Source of the DNA: Bacteroidota bacterium
GTDB lineage: Bacteria; Bacteroidota; Bacteroidia; Chitinophagales; Chitinophagaceae
Assembly (NCBI GenBank): GCA_023409975.1
Contig: JAEYQO010000122.1
Location: 1-39,855, forward strand
Length of the DNA stretch: 39,855 bases
Direction of reading: 5' to 3'
Under the pieces are notes generated by a model, which made no database searches, was not told the DNA's origin, and saw only the letters and a list, made by a program, of their open reading frames with translations. The position numbers and the translations under genes were made by a program. Each line of letters opens with the position of its first letter. The first letter of the stretch is position 1. Of the stretch, positions 21,960 to 31,388 are shown piece after piece.

Positions 21960-24368
21960 TCAGAAGGGATAACCAACCGCGATATTTAGTATGATATTGT
22001 CTTTTCTCCAGTCCGCTGACCAGGGGCGGATTTGACCTACGCGCCAGCCGGCTCCGGATTCATACGGGACTTTGACGGGGAATGCCGCATCGAATCGAAG
22101 TACAATAAAACTTGCAATATCAAGACGGGCCCCTAAACCGCTGGCTATTGCAATATCATGGCCAAACTTATCGAAGCGGAATTCACCACCCGGATAGTTG
22201 GCTGAAGGGCTGGACAACCAGATATTGCCTGCATCAGTGAAAACTGCTCCTTTGAGCTGAATGCTACCAGCAAAGAACTGAGCCACATCAAAACGAAACT
22301 CGCCATTCCATTCTAATTTTATATCACCGGTACGGTCTATAAAAGTTTCACTCCGTTCCGTTTCTGGTGAAAAATAGCTGCCTGGTCCGAGGGAACGGAT
22401 GCGCCAGCCCCGAATGCTGTAAGCACCACCTACGAAATATTGCTTCAGATAAGGCAGAGTGGGTGACTGTCCATAGGGTATCCCCACGCCACCATAAAAC
22501 CTGAGAGCCACCTGGGTTTTATGATAGTTGATATACCGCCGGAGGTCGAAGTCGAATTTTACATATTGTGCATATTGAAGATCATGCAAACCACCAAGAG
22601 CTGAGATTAACGCACCCGCTTCCTCGAGATTAAACTTAGCAAAGGAGTAGCTCTTCCCGCGTCGCTCGAATTGATTGTCGTAAGTGAAACCGATTTGTTC
22701 GCCTTCGATAAATGTTTCCCGGTAGCTGTTCTTCAGGAAATCATTCAGTTCCAGCCTCCTGTTGAAAGAGTCTGAGGTATTTGGAAGCCGAATAATGTTG
22801 ATGAAAGCAGGACTGAGTTCCCAGTTTTTTGTGCTTGTCTCTCTCCAGTTATATTTGAAATTGGCATGAGTGTTGGTCAGGGTGAAGAAATTGATCCGTT
22901 CAATCTGACTACTACCAAGACTAATAAGAGTTCTTGGAGCATTTTTCTTAGTGAACCTCAAACCGCCGGGAAACAGAAACTTTGGAAGGTCCAGGGATGC
23001 AGTGAAGGAATAAGTTTTAGTCAACAGGCTAAAACGTTCGAACAAATTATTACCCTGGTCACTATCGTATATCGTTTCGATACCACCGCTGACGGAGGTG
23101 GTGAGTACATTAGCACCTTTACCTAGATTTCTGTTTCTGAAGGTGAGCGTCGGGGTGGATCCGAGGTCGTACGTTGTACCTGTTGAAAGTTCAAAATTTG
23201 CAGTAAAGTCATATTTCTTTGCCGGACTAAGAACAATATAGGCGTTTAGCCAACCTTCATCCGGGTTGTCGTTGATCGATGTGTCTTCTACCAGAACAAT
23301 TCTGATCGTCTGGAAGACGCCCAGTGAATTCAGCCGGTTGATCGTTGCGTCATAGTCCGATTGACGGTAATATTTTCCGGGTTCCAGAAAGAGCCTTTTA
23401 GCGACAACCTGTTCCCTGATATAATAATCATGATAGCGGAATCGTACACCATTTACCATACGTTCCGTCATATTAGAATCCCTGACATCTTCCCGGCTGA
23501 TAAAATCTGGAAACACAGCCATCCTGTTGATACGATACCTTCTATATGATTCGGGTTTATCAGCGCGTATGGAGATCCTGATATCGAGCGTAGGGTTGGC
23601 TTCGTTCTGCCCGCGGCTGATCAACCTGAAAGCTTCATCAAGGGGATTGAGACCCACACGAAGCCGGGCATTGTCAAATGTGTCAAGATTGAAGTCGACG
23701 ATATTTTCCTGTGAAAAACGAAAATAACCCTGTTCACGAAGCAGAGTCGTTATACGGGAGCGTTCTTGTTCCAGTAAACTCATCGAAAAGTCGACCCCTG
23801 GCTTCAGCACACTTTCTGACATCGAGTTCCTTACGATTCCGTAAATGGTGCTATCGTCTACGTCAAGGATTGTCTGGTTTATCAGATAGCGGATGCCCGT
23901 CTGAACCTCGTAAGTTACGTAAGCTTTCTTATCGTCATAGATAACGGTGTCGTTGACTATTGGGTAGAAATAACCCTGATTGAAAAGATAGCTGCGCATA
24001 TTGTCGGCAGACCGGCGCATGAGCAGGCTATCAAACACAACTGGTTTCTCAACTATTCGGGACTCTATCTGAAAATTGGTGGAATCCTTTTGATACCGGT
24101 CATAACGCAAATTATATAGCCAGACTTTGTAAGGAATAATGCCTAACAACCGGGTGTTGGGCTTTTGAATAATAAGACGCTCAAGATTTTCACGGAGTTC
24201 TCCTCTTCGGGTTAGTGCCCTGTCGGATTGTATTTTCAGGCTGTTTTTTCTTAGAAGATATTCTCCTTCATTAAGATGTTTGGTGGGACTGCAGCTTGAC
24301 AGAAAGGCTCCCCACAGAATCACAAAAGCTAGCAGTAATCTGGTGTGAGAAAAGCATCTTCCGGTCAT
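21960..24368 (-). CDS. Lipidated BamA/TamA family outer-membrane protein (TamL-like)
   Basis: 802 residues. A lipoprotein signal ends in LSSC with the lipidated cysteine at residue 26, followed by the SPTKHLNEGEYLL start typical of Bacteroidota TamL. Several POTRA-like units follow (for example GYFYPIVNDTV, EQGYFRFSQENI and LNSLGVFQTIRIVL). The C-terminal half is an Omp85 16-strand barrel with the signature YFVGGAYSIRGWRIRSLGPG and a final strand IILNIAVGYPF. Omp85 proteins insert or assemble outer-membrane proteins, and TamL is the variant anchored by lipidation. TamB is not adjacent. It is divergent from the RNA methyltransferase gene with 36 bp between the start codons. Confidence 0.9.
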   Translation of the reverse strand: MTGRCFSHTRLLLAFVILWGAFLSSCSPTKHLNEGEYLLRKNSLKIQSDRALTRRGELRENLERLIIQKPNTRLLGIIPYKVWLYNLRYDRYQKDSTNFQIESRIVEKPVVFDSLLMRRSADNMRSYLFNQGYFYPIVNDTVIYDDKKAYVTYEVQTGIRYLINQTILDVDDSTIYGIVRNSMSESVLKPGVDFSMSLLEQERSRITTLLREQGYFRFSQENIVDFNLDTFDNARLRVGLNPLDEAFRLISRGQNEANPTLDIRISIRADKPESYRRYRINRMAVFPDFISREDVRDSNMTERMVNGVRFRYHDYYIREQVVAKRLFLEPGKYYRQSDYDATINRLNSLGVFQTIRIVLVEDTSINDNPDEGWLNAYIVLSPAKKYDFTANFELSTGTTYDLGSTPTLTFRNRNLGKGANVLTTSVSGGIETIYDSDQGNNLFERFSLLTKTYSFTASLDLPKFLFPGGLRFTKKNAPRTLISLGSSQIERINFFTLTNTHANFKYNWRETSTKNWELSPAFINIIRLPNTSDSFNRRLELNDFLKNSYRETFIEGEQIGFTYDNQFERRGKSYSFAKFNLEEAGALISALGGLHDLQYAQYVKFDFDLRRYINYHKTQVALRFYGGVGIPYGQSPTLPYLKQYFVGGAYSIRGWRIRSLGPGSYFSPETERSETFIDRTGDIKLEWNGEFRFDVAQFFAGSIQLKGAVFTDAGNIWLSSPSANYPGGEFRFDKFGHDIAIASGLGARLDIASFIVLRFDAAFPVKVPYESGAGWRVGQIRPWSADWRKDNIILNIAVGYPF

Positions 24369-24390
24369 GTGTCTGATTGGACAATTAATA

Positions 24391-24398
24391 TAGTTTTG
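24391..24398 (+). promoter_or_regulatory. -7 box close to the RNA methyltransferase start
   Basis: TAGTTTTG matches TAnnTTTG and ends six bases before the ATG at 24405, which predicts an mRNA with almost no leader. No -33 TTTG at the right distance was seen. Confidence 0.45.
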
Positions 24399-24404
24399 TA
24401 CCCG

Positions 24405-25145
24405 ATGTTATCCAGAGCACAAATTAAATACATTCGGTCGTTAACCCAGCAAAAATACCGCAAAGAGCACTCTGCCTTCCTGGCAGAAGGTACTAAGCTT
24501 GCAGAGGAATGGCTGAGGAGTTCTGTAGAGATAAAAATGATCATCGGTTTGGAGGAATGGATGGAAAAGCATCAGGCGCTTGTTTCTACACATACTGAGG
24601 CAGAGGTCATAATAGTAAATGACGAGAGATTGAGAGCTATCTCTAACCTTCAGACGCCAAATAAAGTATTGCTTGTTGTTTCCGTGCCTGCACAAACGAA
24701 GCAGCCGTCCTATGACCGCTGGACGCTGGCTCTTGATACAATACAAGACCCTGGCAATCTGGGGACATTGATCAGGATAGCGGATTGGTTTGGAATTTCA
24801 CAGATAGTCTGTTCTCCGGGATGTGCAGATATCTATAATCCGAAGGTGGTTCAGTCTGCGATGGGAGGACATTTGCGAATAGACTTCTTCACTTCAGAGC
24901 TTGATATTTGGTTGAGTCAGGTAAAGATACCTGTAGTTGCGGCTACTCTGGAGGGGGTCAACCTTTATCAGTGCGAGCCCCTTCAGGAAGCAGTACTCCT
25001 GATAGGTAACGAATCCCGGGGATTGGAATCCGGGCTTGTTGGTCAGGCTTCCATGGTGGTAACCATCCCAGGCAGGGGTGGCGCTGAATCGCTCAATGCA
25101 GCTGTTTCAGCGGGTATTATCTGCTCGCATCTGATTCCGCACTGA
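24405..25145 (+). CDS. TrmH/SpoU family RNA methyltransferase
   Basis: 246 residues. An N-terminal substrate-binding domain (YIRSLTQQKYRKEHSAFLAEGTKL) is followed by the SPOUT catalytic domain with its trefoil knot. SPOUT motif 1 is DTIQDPGNLGTLIRIADWFG, motif 2 is LLIGNESRGLE, and motif 3 is VTIPGRGGAESLNAAVSAGI. Such enzymes 2'-O-methylate tRNA or 23S rRNA with S-adenosylmethionine. The rRNA-type RlmB and tRNA-type TrmH cannot be told apart here. I chose the ATG at 24405 because upstream codons overlap the start region of the divergent tamL gene. Confidence 0.9.
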   Translation: MLSRAQIKYIRSLTQQKYRKEHSAFLAEGTKLAEEWLRSSVEIKMIIGLEEWMEKHQALVSTHTEAEVIIVNDERLRAISNLQTPNKVLLVVSVPAQTKQPSYDRWTLALDTIQDPGNLGTLIRIADWFGISQIVCSPGCADIYNPKVVQSAMGGHLRIDFFTSELDIWLSQVKIPVVAATLEGVNLYQCEPLQEAVLLIGNESRGLESGLVGQASMVVTIPGRGGAESLNAAVSAGIICSHLIPH

Positions 25146-25187
25146 GCGCGTGAAAACTGGCATAACACTTGGGGTGAGATAAAAAAA

Positions 25188-25898
25188 ATGCGTATGCTAA
25201 AGCCAATACTCACAATTATTTTCCTACTGGTTTGCTGGGGCACAGCCAAAGCACAGAGAGGATCCCTGGAAGTACGACTTGCAGATGAAGCGCCCATAAT
25301 GATAGAACTCAACCGTAAGGTATTCCGTGAAAAAAGCCATTTTATTATTGTGAGTAATATTCCCGCCGGGAGGCACAGGTTGAGAGTATTTAAGCCAAAT
25401 AGAAGAGGCCGGATCGTTGTCTTTGATGGATACGTTCGTATTCGTCCGGACGAGGTCCGTCTGTTAGAAATAGACGATCGCAGAGGGCGGTTAAGCATGC
25501 GTTCGCGGTCCGGAGAAGATCAGAGCACCTCCGAAGCACCAGGGCGAAATTTACAGGACAGAAATTCTTCAAAGGTGAATAAGGAGCGACTGATGACAGG
25601 AGGATCGATCCTCGCCAGCGCTGAATTCGACAGCCTTAGGAAGACAACTACTGAAATGGTAGCAGACTCAAGGAAACTTGAGCTTTTGAAAAAAGAGTTG
25701 AGCGCCAGCATCATCTATACCAGACAGCTCAGAGAAATGCTTGGCTGGCTAAGTTTTAATAGTACGCGTTTGGAATTGACGAAGTGGGCAGAGCAGCGGA
25801 TCATTGACAGGGAACTGCTTTCAGATCTGGCCGACGCATTTAATACAGAAGAAGCCAGGGAGGAATTCAGAATTTTTGAAGAGTCTACCAGACCTTAG
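25188..25898 (+). CDS. DUF4476 domain-containing exported protein
   Basis: 236 residues with a signal peptide (ILTIIFLLVCWGTAKAQ). A beta-rich N-terminal domain (about 24-98; EVRLADEAPIMIELNRKVF, IPAGRHRLRVFKP) looks like a PEGA-type segment. The C-terminal helical DUF4476 (about 145-232) carries SAEFDSLRKTTTEM, ELSASIIYTRQLREMLGWL, the pattern F.STRLELTKWAEQR and DLADAFNTEEAREEFRIF. The family is nearly confined to Bacteroidota, and its function is unknown. It follows the methyltransferase by 42 bp and converges with the large membrane protein, the stops overlapping by four bases. Confidence 0.82.
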   Translation: MRMLKPILTIIFLLVCWGTAKAQRGSLEVRLADEAPIMIELNRKVFREKSHFIIVSNIPAGRHRLRVFKPNRRGRIVVFDGYVRIRPDEVRLLEIDDRRGRLSMRSRSGEDQSTSEAPGRNLQDRNSSKVNKERLMTGGSILASAEFDSLRKTTTEMVADSRKLELLKKELSASIIYTRQLREMLGWLSFNSTRLELTKWAEQRIIDRELLSDLADAFNTEEAREEFRIFEESTRP

Positions 25899-27463
25899 TG
25901 TTGTACGGTATGAGGTGAAAATACCAGACTTGAGTCGATTCTGACCAGAGCATACATCTGGTTACTAAATACAATGGGGTAGCTAAGAAGAAGCGGGCTA
26001 TTGGAATCTTTAGTCTGAATCAAAGCATGAGTAGCACCAAGTTCTCTCAAGGGCTTCAGGTGCTGGTTAGGGTGTGGACTAATAAAGAAACTATCGACCA
26101 GCGACTTTCTTTTTGCACCATCCCTGATCCAAATAGACGGTTGAAGTGGAATTAAACCTTTCGTCAGGAGGGTAGGGATTAAGAACGCGAGTTCGGTATC
26201 GTTAGTAATTACTACATCATCATCAGGATTCAGGTATTTACTTAGCTGTTTGATTTGATCGATCCTGGTTTCTTCTTTCAATGCCAGATACCAGGCTGCC
26301 TGGACCGACCAGTAGAGTTGCAGTCCAACCACAGCCAGAATCATCACTATTCCGGTTAATCCCAGGAATGAGACACTTCGGCGATAGTTCACCGTTCTGA
26401 TCCACTGCCATTTCAGGAAAGCGACAACTGCTGCCTGCACACAGAAGTAGATCAATGCAATACTTCTTCCAAAGGAATACTGTCCAGTAATCCATCCCAA
26501 AAGATAGATACAGCATAGCAACAGGAAGAAAGATTTCAGGAATATGTATTGCTTCCCCGGAAGCAGAAAGAGTAAAATGGCGCCTGTAAACAGCGGAAGC
26601 AGACGCAGAAACAGGTTATCGCTGTACATATCCAGATTGGCCTCATGGAAATTTCCGCCACCCGAGCGAAAAAATTCCAGTACAGGAAAGTGAGGGTAGA
26701 GAAGTATGAAAAGTCCGCTGGCAAAAAGAGGAAGTACCCAGGTATAGATAAGATTTCTATCGAGATACCTCTTTCTATAAATTTCAGCCAAAAACCAGGC
26801 GGCAAGTCCAACATTGTAAAAAATAAAGCTCAGTGGGTGGGTAAGGAACATAAACCACAGTATGCCAGACTGGACGACTGCAACAAAAGCTATAAAAAGT
26901 TTCTTTTTTTTCACCCCCCATTCCTGAAGAGTAAGTCCGGAAAGGATCAGAATCATGCAGAAGGTGGAGGGGTACGGTAGGATAAAGTTCAGATTTCCCA
27001 GGGCGAAGAACCCGCTGTAGCTCCAAGGATTATAGCCCCAATAGAGAAGAAGAGAAAGGAACAGCAGAAGCGGTGCCAGCCATCCCTTTAGCTTTAGAAC
27101 AATCCGGCCAAAGTAATACAGCGCAACGAACAGAAATACCAGGTTGGCTACTCCGACAACAACCATCAGATTCAGCACATCAGCTCCGCTAATAGCCAGA
27201 ACCTTACCCAGGATCCAATGATATGGAGTCATATAAAGATCAGGTTGAGAACCATTGATCCAGGGATTGTCGTACGGAGGAGCCTTAGAAAACTCGATAA
27301 TTGGTGGAACGTGGGTCCAGAAATCTCCAATCCAGACATGCTTCTGCATCAGGTAGCATTCAAAAACCACCAGTGCCAGCAGAGATGCCAGCGCCAATCC
27401 TTTCAGGAGTGGCGCATTACCAATCTTCAGCAACAGCCTTTTACGATGAGCGGAGATGTGCAT
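25895..27463 (-). CDS. Multi-spanning membrane protein, GT-C-like
   Basis: 522 residues with about ten to twelve membrane helices across residues 18-385 and a soluble C-terminal part of roughly 130 residues. The first external loop contains acidic and aromatic residues (GDFWTHVPP, then PYDNPWINGSQPD), as in GT-C glycosyltransferases, which keep a catalytic Asp in that loop. The C-terminal part (DDDVVITNDTELAFLIPTL and ELGATHALIQTK) resembles the soluble domains of YfhO/PMT-type proteins. The exact family is not certain and no acceptor or sugar-donor genes adjoin. The gene stands alone. Confidence 0.65.
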   Translation of the reverse strand: MHISAHRKRLLLKIGNAPLLKGLALASLLALVVFECYLMQKHVWIGDFWTHVPPIIEFSKAPPYDNPWINGSQPDLYMTPYHWILGKVLAISGADVLNLMVVVGVANLVFLFVALYYFGRIVLKLKGWLAPLLLFLSLLLYWGYNPWSYSGFFALGNLNFILPYPSTFCMILILSGLTLQEWGVKKKKLFIAFVAVVQSGILWFMFLTHPLSFIFYNVGLAAWFLAEIYRKRYLDRNLIYTWVLPLFASGLFILLYPHFPVLEFFRSGGGNFHEANLDMYSDNLFLRLLPLFTGAILLFLLPGKQYIFLKSFFLLLCCIYLLGWITGQYSFGRSIALIYFCVQAAVVAFLKWQWIRTVNYRRSVSFLGLTGIVMILAVVGLQLYWSVQAAWYLALKEETRIDQIKQLSKYLNPDDDVVITNDTELAFLIPTLLTKGLIPLQPSIWIRDGAKRKSLVDSFFISPHPNQHLKPLRELGATHALIQTKDSNSPLLLSYPIVFSNQMYALVRIDSSLVFSPHTVQH

Positions 27464-27549
27464 GAAATGCGGTTAGGGCAAATCTAGGCAATGGATGATC
27501 TGCACCTGTAAATAACGTCCTCAATTACATGTTGTTAACGAAAGAGACC

Positions 27550-28380
27550 TTACTCCAGGAGCCTGATGCCTGTTTGGGTAATCTCAATTAAGCGCTCTTT
27601 ATATAACGCGCCAATCGTCATTTTGAAGGTTTTTTTGCTGGTTCCGAAGAATTCTTTGATCTTTTCAGGGTCGGATTTATCGTTATATGGCAGGTATCCG
27701 CTATTATCCTGAAGAAGTTCTAAAATACGCTCCCTTTCAGTCCCGACCTTTTTATAGCCGGGTTCACCGAGCGCGAGATCGATCTTATTTTCGGGTCTAA
27801 TCGTCTTTATATACCCTCTACATTTTTCACCATAGTCCAGATCGCGGAATACATCTGAGAAATGCAGGACCCCTGTATGCCGTCCATTGATGATCATTTT
27901 GTAGCCGATATCTGTCTTTTGCCATACGATCAGATCGACAGCCTCCTTTTCTGCAACAGAAAGCGTTTCATTTGACAGAAAGTGATCAAGCTTTTCCGAA
28001 GCGGTAACCATTTTAGTTCGTTCATCGATGTAGAGCCGGACGAGATATGAATTACCAGGATGAATCCGGCTCACTTGCTGACTGAGAGGCAGGAAGACAT
28101 CTTTCATAATCCCCCAGTCGAGAAAGGCCCCGTGTTTATTCTTATCAACTACCTTCATAAGAGCGATTTCCCCTGTTAGTGCTTTGGGTTCCTGAGTAGT
28201 CGCAATAAGCCGTTGTTCATTATCATGATAGACGAAGACCTTAAGCACATCGCCTTCGTTAGCATTCTGTGGAACGAATCGTTTAGGTAGCAGAATCTCG
28301 GTTCCTTCTGCATCAAGGTATAACCCGAAATCAACTTTTTTTACAACCTCCAGGTTATAATAATGACCGGCTTCAATCAT
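27550..28380 (-). CDS. CvfB-like S1-domain RNA-binding protein
   Basis: 276 residues consistent with CvfB/YitL, which has S1-type OB domains followed by a winged helix. The N-terminal OB domain holds YNLEVVKKVDFGLYLDAEG and EILLPKRFVP. The next S1 domain includes GEIALMKVVDKNKHGAFLDW and KDVFLPLSQQ. A further one is DIGYKMIINGRHTGVLHFSD. The C-terminal winged helix (about 215-276) has DKSDPEKIKEFFGTSKKTF and ALYKERLIEI. Homologues bind RNA and influence virulence genes in Gram-positives. A -7-like box lies six bases before the ATG. Divergent from tdk. Confidence 0.87.
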   Translation of the reverse strand: MIEAGHYYNLEVVKKVDFGLYLDAEGTEILLPKRFVPQNANEGDVLKVFVYHDNEQRLIATTQEPKALTGEIALMKVVDKNKHGAFLDWGIMKDVFLPLSQQVSRIHPGNSYLVRLYIDERTKMVTASEKLDHFLSNETLSVAEKEAVDLIVWQKTDIGYKMIINGRHTGVLHFSDVFRDLDYGEKCRGYIKTIRPENKIDLALGEPGYKKVGTERERILELLQDNSGYLPYNDKSDPEKIKEFFGTSKKTFKMTIGALYKERLIEITQTGIRLLE

Positions 28381-28386
28381 AGCCTG

Positions 28387-28394
28387 TAAAGGTA
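28387..28394 (-). promoter_or_regulatory. -7-like box upstream of the cvfB-like gene
   Basis: TACCTTTA on the minus strand differs from TAnnTTTG in the last base and ends six bases before the ATG. No -33 element was found. Confidence 0.4.
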
Positions 28395-28557
28395 GGATGA
28401 AAGCACTTGAGTTGGAGCATAAGGTCTTAGGGCCTCAAATACCATATTGAACGAGCAACGTTGAACTCAATGTCGATGATGAAACGTCTTTTTTACTTTG
28501 TCATTCCACTATTGAAAAACCCACGGTACGTCTGTCAACACAGAAGAAGGTGAAGCT

Positions 28558-28565
28558 TATATTTG
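28558..28565 (+). promoter_or_regulatory. -7 box directly upstream of tdk
   Basis: TATATTTG is an exact TAnnTTTG match ending four bases before the tdk ATG. Transcription would then begin at or in the start codon. A weak -33-like TCTG lies at 28531-28534. Confidence 0.5.
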
Positions 28566-28569
28566 TCCT

Positions 28570-29133
28570 ATGTTCATCGAACCGCACCGATCAGGGGCCA
28601 GGAAAGGCTGGATGGAAGTTGTTTGTGGCTGTATGTTTTCAGGTAAAACAGAAGAGCTGATCCGAAGATTGCGGCGTGCGCAGATCGCACACCAGAAGGT
28701 AGAAATATTCAAACCTGCTATGGAAAAGCGATACGATGAATCTGATATCGTTTCACATGATTCGTCCAGAATCCGTTCTACGCCAGTTGAGACTTCGCAG
28801 CAAATCCTCTTGATGGCAACGGAAGTTGATGTTGTTGGAATCGATGAAGCTCAATTTTTCGATGAAAACCTCCCTGGGGTACTTGACCAGCTGGCGGCCG
28901 GGGGGACCCGGGTGATCGTGGCGGGACTTGATATGGATTTTACAGGCAAACCCTTTGGTCCTATGCCAGCATTACTTTCAAAGGCAGAATTCATTACAAA
29001 GCTTCATGCAATATGTGTGGTTTGTGGTGATACGGCAAATTTTTCCTACAGGCGAATGAGAATCGATGATCAGGTGCTTCTGGGGGAAAAGGATGTGTAC
29101 GAGCCCCGGTGCCGCACCTGTTTCAGCCGTTAA
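28570..29133 (+). CDS. tdk: Thymidine kinase
   Basis: 187 residues of the type II thymidine kinase family, which salvages thymidine to dTMP with ATP. The Walker A loop is GCMFSGKT (20-27), followed by the EELIRRLRRA helix. The Walker B/lid region reads DVVGIDEAQFF, and the substrate loop IVAGLDMDFTGKPFGPMP is intact. Zinc ligands are CVVCG and the C-terminal CRTC. The start MFIEPHR is the usual one in Bacteroidota; the second in-frame ATG (residue 15) would remove part of the first strand. tolC follows with its own promoter. Confidence 0.95.
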   Translation: MFIEPHRSGARKGWMEVVCGCMFSGKTEELIRRLRRAQIAHQKVEIFKPAMEKRYDESDIVSHDSSRIRSTPVETSQQILLMATEVDVVGIDEAQFFDENLPGVLDQLAAGGTRVIVAGLDMDFTGKPFGPMPALLSKAEFITKLHAICVVCGDTANFSYRRMRIDDQVLLGEKDVYEPRCRTCFSR

Positions 29134-29140
29134 AGTTTAG

Positions 29141-29170
29141 TTGGCGCTGTTCTAATATGATTTATTTTTG
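29141..29170 (+). promoter_or_regulatory. Promoter of the tolC-suhB-thiL run
   Basis: TTGG (29141-29144) and TATTTTTG (29163-29170) are 18 bp apart, a good match to the Bacteroidota -33/-7 pair. The -7 box ends five bases before the ATG, so the transcript is expected to be leaderless or nearly so. Confidence 0.65.
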
Positions 29171-29175
29171 CCGCT

Positions 29176-30609
29176 ATGCGTCGTTTGTTGATTGTCGCTC
29201 TGTCATTTCTATCGTTACAGCTTCATGCTCAGGATACCGTCTGGACTTTACAGGAAACCGTCAGGTATGCCCTCGATAACAACCTTACTATTCAGCAGAA
29301 TGAGTTGAACGAACGGGTGGCTGCGCTCACTTTACAGCAAAGCAGGCTATCTCAGATTCCGAGTATTAATATCGGTGGTGGTTATGGAAGGAGCTTTGGG
29401 CGATCTGTAGATCCCACCACCAACCAGTTTGTCAGGGGCAGTTACGATTTCATTAGTGTGAGTGGAAGTGCTGATGTATTACTTTTTGGCTGGTTTCAGC
29501 GCAGGAACACCATAGCTTCTAATAGATTCAGTCTCGAAGCAGCGAAGGCAGAATTGGATCAGTTGAAAGACGATATTGCGCTCAATGTGGCTACTGGATA
29601 CCTAAGGGCGCTTCTGGCAAAGGAACAGATTCGGGTAAGCGAAAAGCAGGTTGAGCTATCCGAAGCTCAGCTCAGTCAAACAAAAGCATTTGTGGCTGCG
29701 GGCCGGCTTCCTGAACTTAACGCTGCTCAACTTGAGTCTCAGCTTGCTACCGACAGCGCAAATCTGATCAGTTCCATATCGAACTATAACAGTGCTATCA
29801 TTGATCTTCGGGCGTTGTTGAATCTTGATTTTACAGTACCGTTCGGGATAGAGGCTCCTGAGGTAGACGTTGCTGATCAGCTAAATCTGTTGTCGTTGAC
29901 ACCTGAAATGGTTTATCAGGAGGCGGCCCGTCATTTCGGAAGAATCAGGGGGAATGAATTGCGTATTGAGGCCGCTAACAAGCGAGTTGCTGCTGCGCGA
30001 GGTGCGCTTTATCCGCAGTTCAGTCTTTCGGCTCAGTTTGGAACCAACTGGGCTACTACTTTCACTGAAATCACCGGAGTGACACCTACGGGGGTTGAGC
30101 AGGCACCCGCATATGCTTTTGACTCTGTCACGAATACGATTTACAATATCTACCAACCCACTTTTTCCTATACGACACGAAGAATCCCTTTGAATACCCA
30201 GCTTGATAATAACTTTCGTCAAACAGTATCCCTTGGTGTCAATATTCCTGTGTTCAATGGATTTCAGGCTCAGACAAACCTGCGTCAGGCAAGGATAGAC
30301 AGAATCGCGAATGAATTGAACCTGCAAATGGCTGCACTGACCCTTAAGCAGGATGTTTACAAAGCCTATAACGAAGCTTTGAATGCTATTCAAAAGTATC
30401 GTGCTGCAGAAAGATCCGTATTTGCAGCCAGAAGAGCCTATGAATTTGCCGAAAGAAGGTATTCACTTGGTCTCACCAATACAGTAGAGTACCTTACTAC
30501 GCAAAACAATCAATTCGTCACAGAATCCAACCTGCTTAGTTCTAAATACGACCTCATATTCAAGTTGAAGGTAATCGATTACTATTTGGGCAAGGAGATA
30601 AAGCTCTAA
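29176..30609 (+). CDS. TolC family outer-membrane efflux protein
   Basis: 477 residues with a signal peptide (LLIVALSFLSLQLHAQ) and two internally repeated outer-membrane-factor halves of long helices. The typical segment WTLQETVRYALDNNLTIQQNEL starts the first half. SLGVNIPVFNGFQAQTNLRQAR and ERRYSLGLTNTVEYLTTQNN mark the second. TolC-type trimers form the exit duct of RND or ABC efflux pumps and type I secretion. Usually the membrane-fusion and pump genes follow; here they are missing and an inositol monophosphatase gene starts two bases after the stop. Confidence 0.92.
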   Translation: MRRLLIVALSFLSLQLHAQDTVWTLQETVRYALDNNLTIQQNELNERVAALTLQQSRLSQIPSINIGGGYGRSFGRSVDPTTNQFVRGSYDFISVSGSADVLLFGWFQRRNTIASNRFSLEAAKAELDQLKDDIALNVATGYLRALLAKEQIRVSEKQVELSEAQLSQTKAFVAAGRLPELNAAQLESQLATDSANLISSISNYNSAIIDLRALLNLDFTVPFGIEAPEVDVADQLNLLSLTPEMVYQEAARHFGRIRGNELRIEAANKRVAAARGALYPQFSLSAQFGTNWATTFTEITGVTPTGVEQAPAYAFDSVTNTIYNIYQPTFSYTTRRIPLNTQLDNNFRQTVSLGVNIPVFNGFQAQTNLRQARIDRIANELNLQMAALTLKQDVYKAYNEALNAIQKYRAAERSVFAARRAYEFAERRYSLGLTNTVEYLTTQNNQFVTESNLLSSKYDLIFKLKVIDYYLGKEIKL

Positions 30610-30611
30610 AG

Positions 30612-31388
30612 ATGTCAGAATTCAAACAAGTACTGCTGGAGGCAACTATTGAGGCCGGGAAGATCATTCAGGAGCGTTTTCAGGGAAGCTTCCGCATTGA
30701 TAGTAAAGAAGGAATCAATAATCTTGTGACAGAGGTGGACACACTTGCTGAAACCCGGATCATTGAAGTGATCAAATCTTATTTTCCAGAACATTCCATC
30801 ATCAGTGAGGAAGTTGGCGAGCTTACCCAGGATTCCGAATACAAATGGGTTATAGATCCGATAGACGGGACGGTTAACTTTGCCCATGGGATACCCATTT
30901 GCTGCTCCAGTATTGCCCTCACCCTGAATGGGCAGCCTATCGTCGGATCCGTTTATAATCCGATGATGAATGAGCTTTTTGTCGCGGAGAAAGGAAAGGG
31001 AGCAACATTGAACGGCACCCCTATTTCTGTTTCAAAGAAGGCCACTTTTGAGACAGCCTGTCTGGTAACCGGGTTTCCATACAAATGGCCTGATACAAAG
31101 GAACATCCTATAAAAGTTTTCGAGCGATTTGTTCTTCAGGGGTTACCCGTGCGAAGACTAGGTTCGGCAGCGATTGATCTGGCCTGGGTAGCCTGCGGTC
31201 GTTTTGATGGATTCTGGGAGTATAATCTTTCGCCATGGGATATTGCGGCCGGTTATCTTCTGGTGGAAGAAGCAGGTGGCAAAATCACTAATTTCAAGGG
31301 AGCCCCATCAACTTTGATCGATCGTCAGACCCTGGCTACCAACGGGTTGATACACGATCAGATGCTCTTTCAGATAAACAATCAGTAA
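30612..31388 (+). CDS. suhB: Inositol monophosphatase family protein
   Basis: 258 residues of the Mg2+-dependent, Li+-sensitive phosphatase fold. Metal ligands are visible in SEE (65-67), DPIDGT (82-87, followed by VNF) and WDIAAG near residue 208. The fold also has GSAAIDLAWVACGRFDGFWE. SuhB-type enzymes hydrolyse inositol phosphates and in E. coli also join rRNA antitermination complexes. The symbol is given by family only. It starts two bases after tolC, and its stop overlaps the thiL start by one base (TAATG), so all three are on one transcript. Confidence 0.9.
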   Translation: MSEFKQVLLEATIEAGKIIQERFQGSFRIDSKEGINNLVTEVDTLAETRIIEVIKSYFPEHSIISEEVGELTQDSEYKWVIDPIDGTVNFAHGIPICCSSIALTLNGQPIVGSVYNPMMNELFVAEKGKGATLNGTPISVSKKATFETACLVTGFPYKWPDTKEHPIKVFERFVLQGLPVRRLGSAAIDLAWVACGRFDGFWEYNLSPWDIAAGYLLVEEAGGKITNFKGAPSTLIDRQTLATNGLIHDQMLFQINNQ

